Origin: Littorina saxatilis
Lineage: Eukaryota > Mollusca > Gastropoda > Littorinimorpha > Littorinidae
Length of the DNA stretch: 64,000 bases
NCBI RefSeq assembly: GCF_037325665.1
Contig: NC_090253.1
Coordinates: 15,912,158-15,976,157 of the forward strand
Direction: 5' to 3'
Positions 45,101 through 54,900 of the stretch are shown here, one piece after another. The translations under genes and the position numbers were made by a program. Every line of letters starts with the position of its first letter. The first letter of the stretch is position 1. The notes beneath the pieces were generated by a model, which was not told the DNA's origin, ran no database searches, and worked only from the letters and a program-made list of their open reading frames with translations.

Positions 45101-45466
45101 CATGTATTGTCGATTTGTTTTCTTTTAATTTTGTTTTCAATTTTATTTTCTCCTCTTTTATATTTGAAGAAACCTCAAAAGCAACAAAGTTGTGGTTGTT
45201 TCAAGAATAATACAGTAACAGTATGAAATACCTCTATGGACAAAAAACAACAACACACTGTGCAATATTTTTCTGAGCTGAGATATGGCCTGTACAATTA
45301 AAGAAAGATGGTAGATTGTAATTATTGGTGATAATTTAATTTTAAAGGAAAATTGTAATATACGATTGCTGAAGTTTAACAGAGAGGATATGTTGGAGTT
45401 CTTGCCCCCAAACGCAGAACAAGAAATAAGATTGTTATGATCTGAATTCATGTTCACGTTTTATGC

Positions 45467-45470
<4 letters not shown>
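45101..45470. other. Non-coding, nothing recognised
   Basis: AT-rich single-copy-looking DNA beyond the duplication. Confidence 0.4.

Positions 45471-45471
<1 letters not shown>

Positions 45472-45505
<34 letters not shown>
45472..45505. repeat. (GT)n microsatellite
   Basis: About 34 bp of GT, followed by mixed GT/GA sequence to 45,555. Confidence 0.9.
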
Positions 45506-45515
<10 letters not shown>

Positions 45516-45629
45516 GTCGAGTGAGAGTGTGTGTTTATGTGTGTGTGTGTGTGCGACAGAGACTAAGAGAGAGTGGGACTGTCTGCACGAATGCTCATGG
45601 TGGGGATGGGGGTGGGGAAGAGGGTATAT

Positions 45630-45631
<2 letters not shown>

Positions 45632-45671
<40 letters not shown>
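45632..45671. repeat. (CA)n microsatellite
   Basis: About 40 bp of CA. Confidence 0.9.
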
Positions 45672-45792
45672 CTGGCATAATCCCCCCTTAGAACATGAAA
45701 CTACAATCGGACAATAACAACATCCGCAAACACGCCAAGTCATAACAGGAATTCTTATATGTATGGGATATGGTTGTCTTCAATTCTTCACA

Positions 45793-45955
45793 GTTCAATC
45801 ATTGCACACATGTACGGCACACAGTACATCCAGACAATTAGGGGTGTGGTATCCCTGTCCCAGCCCCTCACCCTCAACCCAAAGACCTGTGGCCATGACA
45901 ATATCTGCAACGTCATTGGATCGTTTTACGTTGGCAAAAAGAAAAAGAAAAAAGG
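45793..45955 (+). CDS. Possible orphan exon, function unknown
   Basis: An open frame reads SIIAHMYGTQYIQTIRGVVS then LSQPLTLNPKTCGHDNICNV and IGSFYVGKKKKKK. It is bordered by an acceptor-like TTCTTCACAG and a donor-like AAAAAAG then GTAAGGG. The residue composition looks like a real protein, but I do not recognise the family and see no partner exons on this strand. Confidence 0.3.
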
Positions 45956-45989
45956 TAAGGGTATTTTTGAAGGGTTTAGGATCCAAGAA

Positions 45990-46296
45990 TTAAACAGCAG
46001 GTAGGACACAGGTCAAATGTATGTGTTTCCACGGTTTCCATGTCCCTGTGTCACCACAGTGTCACGTAAAAGACCTCGGTCATTTTGCCAAAAATGACCG
46101 TAAAAGATGGTGACTGATTACACCTAAACACACACACACACACACACTGGGAAGTACGACTCTTGTCGCTGCTAGCTTTGCACTAGAAGAAACCGACCCA
46201 GATTTCCCAGCAATGGGATAAGAGAATTGGAAATGGTCACTTTCTTTAACAAGCCGTATTAACCTAAACTTTGATTTTTTTTATGTTATGGCATTA
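45990..46296. other. Non-coding with a short (CA)n
   Basis: Contains about 20 bp of CA at 46,128-46,147. Nothing else recognised. Confidence 0.4.
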
Positions 46297-46617
46297 GTGT
46301 TATGACCGTTTTTGACCCGCCATTCAGGCAGCATACGCCAATTTCGGGGGAGGCATGCTGGGTATTTTCGTTTTTCTATAACCCACCAAACTCTGACATG
46401 GATTACAGGATCTTTTCCGTGCGCACTTGGTCTTGTGCTTGCGTGTACACACGAAGGGGGTTAAGTCACTTGCAGGTCTGCACATAAGTTGACCTGGTAG
46501 ATCCGAAAAATCTCCACTCTTAACCCACCAGGCGGCAGCGACCGGGTTTCGAACTCACGACCTCCCGATTAGGAGGCCGACGTCTTAATTACCACCACGC
46601 CACTGCGCCCGTCATCC
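46297..46617 (-). mobile_element. tRNA-derived SINE-E, lacking its tail
   Basis: Minus strand: head GGGCGCAGTGGCGTGGTGGT, B-box GAGTTCGAAACCC, body GTGCAGACCTGCAAGTGACT, then GTGTACACGCAAGCACAAGA, and AAACGGTCATAAC at the left limit. The 3' end with the (AAG)n tail is missing here but present at 54,249. Confidence 0.85.
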
Positions 46618-46970
46618 TCGGATAAAGCAAGAGTGAAACTGATCATCCGTTTCCTCCCCTCCAGGGTTTCCTTTGTATGACGAAGAAGACATCATGATTC
46701 ATATGCCCCAAGTGTTATGTATTAGAATTATAGAGTTCCCCTAATCATGTATATATCATGTGCCTGTATTTACTGTCCATACCCACTCCAGCACCGATAG
46801 AGTAACAACCTCATAAGGCTGAGAGTATTAGACTATATGTAGCAGTTTCCCGCCTTATTTCCTCACTTAATGGCATCAGTTCCATCTCCAAGCAGGACAC
46901 TTCCTTCCTCTGTTTCATGCATTATCTAATCCACCGAAAGAATACAGTAAACCAAATAACTCTTACACTA

Positions 46971-48030
46971 CAGTAAAACCTGTCTCTAACGGACACCCTT
47001 GGGGAATGGTAATAGTGTCCCTATTAGAGAGGTGTCCCTTCTTCACAGGTGGAGGGGCCGGGGCAATATTTTACAAAGAGCACGTAAAATGAACAAGACA
47101 CTTTTTGTCAGTCCTGTAGTATGTATTTATTGGATTGAACATGAGACTCACTGAAAATGTGAGTAAACAAATGATACATGTAGCAAACAACAACATCCCC
47201 CCCCCCCCCCCCACCCCGTTCCCTACACACACTGTGCATTCAAACTTACGCAAGTCGGACGTCACAAAGCTAAAAATAGCTGACTCTTCATCAGTCATTC
47301 AACGGGAAATTCCGCAGTGTGTCTCGACCAAATTGGGTCAGCTCTTGTTTCATTCAGTTTTTCTAGTCTCAGCATAAATGCATGGAACAAAAATTTAGCT
47401 GTGTTAACTATTGTTTCCTTCGAACGATTGCTTACAAAGAGAGAGAGACCATCACGTCTTCTTTTTCCGATTTGATCCTCGCGATCTGTGTTTTACCACA
47501 TCCCATCTCCTTCGCCACATCTCGGCATGATTGGCCGCTATCTAGTTTTTTCAAGGCAGCGACACACTGCTCTAAAGTCAACGCTTTTCTTTTTCCTGCT
47601 GGAGATTCCATTTTCAAACACAGTAGTCTACTGTTGCTTTTGGTTGTGACTGTATCCACAATGCGGAAAAGCGAAAGTGAGCGAAGCGAAAGTGAGTGAG
47701 CGAAAGTGGGTCTCCATCTAAATAAGCCACTGATTGGTCAGAAAAGGGACAGGACAACCAATCAACAACCATTTGTGCTACTGCTACGGCTGCCGAGCAC
47801 TGACTGCATAACAGTCGAGTTTTCGAAGTTGCATTTTTATGTACGTTGTGTCCGTTTGTGACAGTGTTTACACTTCCTACGGTCCGAAAAATCGTGTCCG
47901 CGTCCGTAAGTGGCAGGTGTCCGCCCGTTAAAGGTTAGTTATTGTTGAAATCGTGTTCGTGCCATGATAAACTGTCCGTATGTAGCAGGTGGCCGTTACA
48001 ACAAGGGTCCGCTAGACTCAGGTTTTACTG
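46971..48030 (-). mobile_element. Deleted Tigger/pogo transposon (1,060 bp)
   Basis: Ends CAGTAAAACCTGTCTCTAAC and, inverted, CAGTAAAACCTGAGTCTAGC, flanked by TA (46,969-46,970 and 48,031-48,032). Minus-strand ORF 47,432-47,659 holds KRKALTLEQCVAALKKLDSG then QSCRDVAKEMGCGKTQIARI, a CENP-B/pogo-type N-terminal helix-turn-helix. The DDE catalytic part is absent, so it is a deletion derivative. A C run lies at 47,199-47,212. Confidence 0.85.
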
Positions 48031-48059
48031 TATATTCTTGTGTTGGTATCTGTGAGTGA

Positions 48060-48859
48060 TCGAGTGATCGTAATAACCCACGAACATAACACCCAGCATA
48101 CTGTCTAAATGTGAAGGCCTTCTTCAAATGGTACCCAAGCAAAAGCTGTTGAGAATGCCCATGGATGATGAAGAACGCATCACCTGTCGCCAGCATGCTG
48201 TCTGAAGGTGAAGGCCTAGCTTCCACGCGGACATCTTAAAAATGTATCCAAGTCTTATCTGTTATGTATCCAAGTCTTATCTGTTAAGACTGTCCAGGGA
48301 TGATGAAGAAGATAGCATCCCCCAACCAACTACTGTCTGAAGTTGAATACTTTTCACAGAACCTTCAAACTATTCAAGTCTCAGCTGTTAAGAGTGTCGT
48401 CGGGGTGATGAATTAGACATCTGTCTGCAGACTATCATACTTTTCACAGAACCTTCAAACTAATCAAGTCTCAGCTGTTAAGAGTGTCGTCGGGACGATG
48501 AAGTAGACATCTGTTTGCAGACTCACTATCATCTGTTTCACCTTAACCTTCAAAGTATTCAAGTCTCAGCTGTTAAGAGTGTCGTCGGGATGATGAAGTA
48601 GACATCTGTCTGCAGACTCACTATCATCTGTGTCACCTTAACCTTCAAAATATTCAAGTCTCGCTTGTTATGACTGTCCTGGGATGATGAAGAAGACATG
48701 TCTGTAGACTCACTATCATCTGTTTCACCCCAACTTTTAAAGTCTTCAAATCTTAACTCGTTATGACTGTCCTGAGAGGATTAAGAAGACATCATCTGTC
48801 CGCAGACTACCGTCTGAAGTTGAATATTATCCACTGTATCATCAAAAGGTTTGCTAGTG
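48060..48859. repeat. Degenerate ~90 bp tandem repeat beyond the SLX1 stop codon
   Basis: Units share ATTCAAGTCTCAGCTGTTAA, GAGTGTCGTCGGG, GATGATGAAGAAGACATC and GTCTGCAGACTCACTATCAT. At least six units, spaced about 90 bp. The sequence next to the SLX1 stop (GTCCGCAGACTACCGTCTGA) belongs to the same array, so it probably supplies the 3' UTR. Confidence 0.75.
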
Positions 48860-48925
48860 TCAGCTTTTGAGATCATCTGCCCAATGGCCGTCAGGAGATT
48901 CATCCTGAGATCCTCCATCAAAAAC
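48860..48925 (-). CDS. SLX1: SLX1 exon 6 (terminal)
   Basis: Acceptor TTTGGTTGCAG, phase 0, encoding [21 protein letters not shown] and TGA. The HW-D-L-S ending matches the human C-terminus EEAHWTDLLET, which confirms this small exon. Confidence 0.85.
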   Translation of the reverse strand, partial: VFDGGSQDESPDGHWADDLKS

Positions 48926-51900
48926 CTGCAACCAAATAAGAACCGTCAGAAAGTCAGGATCTTTACGTCAAGGTAGTAGTGATACATAATTGCTATTTTG
49001 CCATAAATCACTAATATGAATATGAATACTTAACTCATTGTCTCCCAGGTACGAATATATCCGTACCCACTGATATGGCTTTATCTGACCAGGTACGAAT
49101 ATCTGAATCTCTGAATCTGAATCTGATTAGTTGCGTTGCGGCATCCAGATGACTGGCGTTGGTGCAACGGGTGGTATATGCGCTCAGGCTGTTAGCTTCA
49201 GTCGCTTCCTGTAACGTTGATCTAACGCCTGCATTCCAGCGTGTTGATACACAGTTTCTACACAGTTACTACAATTCTGAGTGACCTGCTGCAGCTCAGC
49301 TGGTCTCGGCTAAAAAAAACTTGGTCAACATAGGTGGGGTAGAAAGTGATAAATAAGTCATGTTATTCCATCGCTAAACACCTTCCATCCCTGTTCCTTT
49401 TATTCATCTTGGCATTGCATGTAGCCGGGTTCTCTTAACAATCTCCGAGACCCATCCCCATCTCAGATCTTCCCTACACAGGCCACCACCCTCCCCCATC
49501 TCAGATCTTCCCTACACAAGCCACCACCCACCCCCATCTCAGATCTTCCCTACACAAGCCACCACCCACCCCCATCTCAGATCTTCCCTACACAGGCCAC
49601 CACCCTCCCCCATCTCAGATCTTCCCTACACAAGCCACCACCCACCCCCATCTCAGATCTTCCCTACACAAGCCACCACCCACCCCCATCTCAGATCTTC
49701 CCTACACAAGCCACCACCCACCCCCATCTCAGATCTTCCCTACACAAGCCACCACCCTCCCCCATCTCAGATCTTCCCTACACAAGCCACCACCCACCCC
49801 CATCTCAGATCTTCCCTACACAAGCCACCACCCAACCCCATCTCAGATCTTCCCTACACAGGCCACCACCCTCCCCCATCTCAGATCTTCCCTACACAAG
49901 CCACCACCCACCCCCATCTCAGATCTTCCCTACACAAGCCACCACCCACCCCCATCTCAGATCTTCCCTACACAAGCCACCACCCACCCCCATCTCAGAT
50001 CTTCCCTACACAAGCCACCACCCTCCACACATCTCTGATCACCTGACACACACCAAGTGTCTGGCATCTGCCGAGAGAAATGTCCCTCTTTCGTTTTGCT
50101 GTGATGCCCGCAGAATCCCTCTGAACGGAGGTGCTCGCAGACACCTCTTACATAGGCTGCCTATCATCTCTCGTCATCCTGCTCATATTTGGATTGCGAG
50201 AAGCCAGGTTTTGGTACTCGTAGCAGCGTTTGAAGTGAAAGAGGAGGTGTCCCCTCTTCTCTCTTCTAAGATCTTCCCTAGATTCACAAAACCCTTATCC
50301 CCTCCACTCCTTCATCAAAACAGTACCCCATCCCTCTCCCGCCCTCTTCTCCTCCTGCTCACCAACGGATTGCAGGTCCACCAAAATACCCGTGTGACTT
50401 GGAATAATAGGCCGTGAAAAGTAGGATATGCGCCGAAATGGCTGCGATCTGCTGGCCGATGTGAATGCGTGATGTATTGTGTAAACAAAATTCCATCTCA
50501 CACGGCATAAATAAATCCCTGCGCCTTAAATATGTGCGCGATATAAATTTTTTTAAAAATTTAAAAAAAAAAAATCCCTGCGCTTAGAACTGTACCCACG
50601 GAATGCGCGCGATATAAGCCTCATATTGATTGATTGAGGTATAGCCAGGTTTTGGTAGCAGCGTCTGGAAGTGACGGATGAGGTCTGTCTCCTTCTTTCT
50701 TCTCAAATCTTCCCTTTATTAAGCAACCCCTCTCCTCTCCCCAAACAGCAACCCAACCTATCCCCCAAAACTCCTGCACACATCTTCGTCCCACCCAGCT
50801 TGTTTGTTTGTTTATTTGTTGCTTAACGTCCAGCCGACTACGCAGAGCCATATCAGGACGAGGAAGGGGGGGATGAAGGGGGCCACTTGTCAAGCGATTC
50901 CTGTTTACAAATGCACTAACCCATTACTTGTGTCCCAGCAGGCTTTAGTAAAACTAAATTAATACCTACTGGAAGATTACCAGTTTCCAGTATGTTAAAA
51001 TAGGCTTAACCTATCTACTGCTGGACTTACATCAGAACACTAACAGATTAAACTATACATGAATCGCGAGACAAGCGGCAAGAGAAGAGATTTTTGGAAA
51101 AAATACAGGTGAATGAGCAAGAAGGCAGAAAAAAGAAAAGAATTCATGAAGAAAAAGAGAGCATGACAGGAAAGAGGAACCAAAAATCTACCTAACAGCA
51201 AACTAGAAAGCTCCTGCGGTTCCAAAAACAGGAGGGGCCTTTAATTTCATAACCGCAGTGCCCCACTGCGGGATCCCACCCAGCTTTTTTCTTGTGCTCA
51301 CCTCAGGATTGTAAAGTGATGGATGAATTCAAGTTTCTTTTTCTCTTCTTCAATTCAAGTCTTCCCTAGATCAACCAACACAGATGACCCTCGCCTCCCC
51401 CCCCCCCCCAACCCCTCCTCAAGCTCACCTCTGGATTGCATGTAGCCATGTTTTGGTAGCAGCCCTTGAAGTGACGAATGAGGTCTCCCCACAGCACCGA
51501 GCGCTTGCACCCAGGACAGGGCCCCTCCACGGGGATCAGGTGATCGAGGTCGTTGCCAAGGAAACGCTGCGCCAAGCAGCTCATGTGACTCACCATGCTG
51601 CATCCGGGCCAGAAGCAGGAGAGTCGTTGACTGTCTGTCTGTAGTAAAAAAAATAATAATAAATAAATACATATAACAATAATGATAATTTGTTTTAAAC
51701 TTACAGAAGGAAAGTCACTTGTTCATTTCAATGCTTGGTATAATTCTCTCAGATGCCAGGAGATGGGTTTCAAATTTTTAGTCTTGTTGCTTGTTTGTTT
51801 GTTTGTTTGCTTAACGCCCAGCCGACCACGAAGGGCCATATCAGGGCGGTAGTCTTGTTGCACATGTCAGATAATATGATGGTAATTAGAGCACTAACGT

Positions 51901-54900
51901 CCTTTTGTTTTTTTAAAACTGCAGATGTAAATATCACAGACTAGCTGTTGATGACAAACCCTGACTGTTGATAAACAGACTATAAACAGCTATCGTGTTT
52001 TCAGCATAGCGATAGTGGCAGATATTTTGGTTTAAACATAAGTTTATTTTAACAAAGGTTACAATCATGACATGTATACAAAGTTCACAGAAACAGCAAC
52101 AAGCTAGAAGCTTATAGTGGTGTTCCTGCATGACAGTACAACATAAGGCGGTAACGGCTGAAAAATTTGTCTCAATAAACCAAATCTATTAATAACGTAA
52201 TGAACGTTGCATAATGATGATAAAGAAGACAGTAAAGGAAGGAAGGAGGGAAAGAAGATGAATAAAAGAAGAGGGATGGGTAGGAGATGTGCAGAAGTTA
52301 AAGTTGTTGTCCGGCTTGTAGAGCATTTATTCTGATTTACCCAAAGCGGCCTGAACGTTTAATGAACGAGTGTACGGTGGAAAAAAATTTTCCTGTTCAA
52401 ATCTGAGGAATACTGTCTGTCTCCGTTTAAAAGGTGGGGGAGGTGAATTATGTGATTGGGGAGGGTACAGTTTAAATGAAAAGCAAGCAAACGTGAAAAG
52501 AAAATTGAAGATATTTTGACGAGAACAAGTATAATACGCCGAGTCTAATACAATCAAAAACAAAATATTTGCTGCTCTAGCTCCATAAAATAATGTTCAA
52601 GAAAACGATTACCAACTAATTGACCCAAACTTCATACCTCTGTGACCTGTATCAATCAATTTAGTTATCCAATCCGTATAGAACATCACCATGGATACAA
52701 ACTTGCACCCCCCCCCCCCTTTCCCCACATTCCAAAACACCCCCAAACAACCGACAACATTTGCCCACCACTCAACACTGTGCCTAACACTGCAAAATAC
52801 TTAAGACTCTCCTGATTGCTCAGGTGAGTCGAAAATTGCATGGTATCCCATCACTTTTCCTTCCCAGGCATGGGAATTGAAAAAAGTAAAAAAGGCTGAA
52901 AATGTGTAAGTACATGTATAATAGCAAAGCCGACGGCGTGAAGGGGGGTCCAGAGGCTTGCTCCCCCGGATTTTTTCTTCTCCAAAGAACCCAAATGGTG
53001 CAAGCTGGTGTCATCTGAGCTCCAAGATTGCCATTAAATTCAGATTTTAGAACCATTTTTGCCTCCCCCATTTATTTTTTCGGCGGACACTTTTGCTTCT
53101 TTCGCGGAACAACAAAATATTTCGGCGGAAAGTTGCCTTTCGGCGAACAATTCCCATGCTTGAATACCCTTTGTTTTCTTTGCAAGAGGTATAATACCCT
53201 CAAATAATTTGGCAATGTAGAGCACTGCTATGTATATTTTGTATACACGCTATCAAAATTAGTATACATACCACCAAAAATTATAATCAGGGATGTTGCC
53301 AGATTTGTTTCCCAACAAATTTGCAGAATTGACAGAAAGGTTCTGCAATATTCTGCAGTCTCCCAAGCACAAAAAAAACGTTCTGCAGATTTGTTGAAAT
53401 GACCACAAAGTTTTGAAAGGAGTGTTGGCATGTCATCCATGATAGTATGTTTGTTTGTTTGTTTGCTTAACGCCCAGCCGACCACGAAGGGCCATATCAG
53501 GGCGGTGCTGCTTTGACATATAACGTGCGCCACAAACAAGACAGAAGTCGCAGCACAGGCTTCATGTCTCACCCAGTCACATTATTCTGACACCGGACCA
53601 ACCAGTCCTAGCACTAACCCCATAATGCCAGACGCCAGGCGGAGCAGCCACTAGATTGCCAATTTTAAATTCTTAGGTATGACCCGGCCGGGGTTCGAAC
53701 CCACGACCTCCCGATCACGGGGCGGACGCCTTACCACTAGGCCAACCGTGCCGGTTATCCATGATAGTACAAACTTACCTTTAGTTTTTGGTGACACACA
53801 GAACACAGAGGGTTCTTCTTCACAACAGTTGGGATGAGGCAATCTTCATCTTCCATGTCTGTGTCGGCAGTGTGCGGATGTTGCTGTGCTGGGCTGCTGC
53901 TGCTCTTTTTCCTGGGGCTGCCCTTGTCATTCTGCTTACCTGCATAGACGAAGATAAGATACCAAATAACCAAAGGGAAGTAAGCGATCTTTATGCATAC
54001 GACATGTGTAATGGAGCAAGTGAGAGTTATACGGAACCTTTCTCCTGGCACCTGAGAGAATAACAAGCATTGAAATGAACAAGCGACTTTCATCCTCGCA
54101 GATAAGATACGATAAGATAAGATAAGATTTCATATAGTCCTGTGGAAATCCGGGCAGCTTTCTCACTGGGGAAATCAAGCTGCCATTGAGTATGGCGCTA
54201 CCCATTTAGTTCCTACATGCGTGTATTCATGGTACCCTGCTCTGATACTTTTGCTTCTTCTTCTTCTTCGTTCATGGGCTTAGACTCCCACGTTCGCTCA
54301 TGTTCTTAGCGCGAGTGTATTTTTACGTGTATGACCGTTTTTACCCCACCATTCAGGCAGCATACGCCGATTTCGGGGAATGATACTTTTGCTGTGAACT
54401 TGGGTTCTATATCATGCCGTGCATGCATGCACACGGAGTTGTTCGGACACTGAGGCCGACAGTCTGCACAAAGGTCACTCTAGGAAATAAACCCTTCGTC
54501 CAACTTTGGGATCGAACACACGCGGATACCGACAACTGGTTTTGAAGCCTGGGTCGCTACCGACTGAGCCTGCGTTGCTACCGACTGAGCCTCGGTCGCT
54601 ACCGACTGAGCCTGTGTCGCTACCGACTGAGCCTGCGTTGCTACCGACTGAGCCTGGGTCGCTACCGACTGAGCCTGCGTTGCTACCGACTGAGCCTGCG
54701 TCGCTACCGAATGAGCCTGCGTTGCTACTGACTGAGCTATCTCCCTGCTCTAATAAAAGACAGCACAGTATCAATTCCATCATATCAAGACATTCAAAAA
54801 ATCAAAAAACATCAGGTAAAAACCAACTAGGGAGTCTGAACAGGGGGTAAATTTACAGACATTAAGATCAGAAAATCTCATAAAACAGGGCCTTGAAAGG

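Noticed and set aside
49461-50030. CRISPR-like array of evenly spaced repeats
   Set aside because: It is a head-to-tail 38 bp minisatellite without unique spacers, in an intron of a eukaryotic gene.
51355-51672. Longer [20 protein letters not shown] over SLX1 exon 5
   Set aside because: It is the wrong frame of the exon. The correct frame carries the C4HC3 zinc residues and fits the splice phases.
54475-54850. Coding repeat [15 protein letters not shown] over the 21 bp array
   Set aside because: Both strands are open only because the unit is a multiple of three. There are no splice sites, and it lies in an SLX1 intron.
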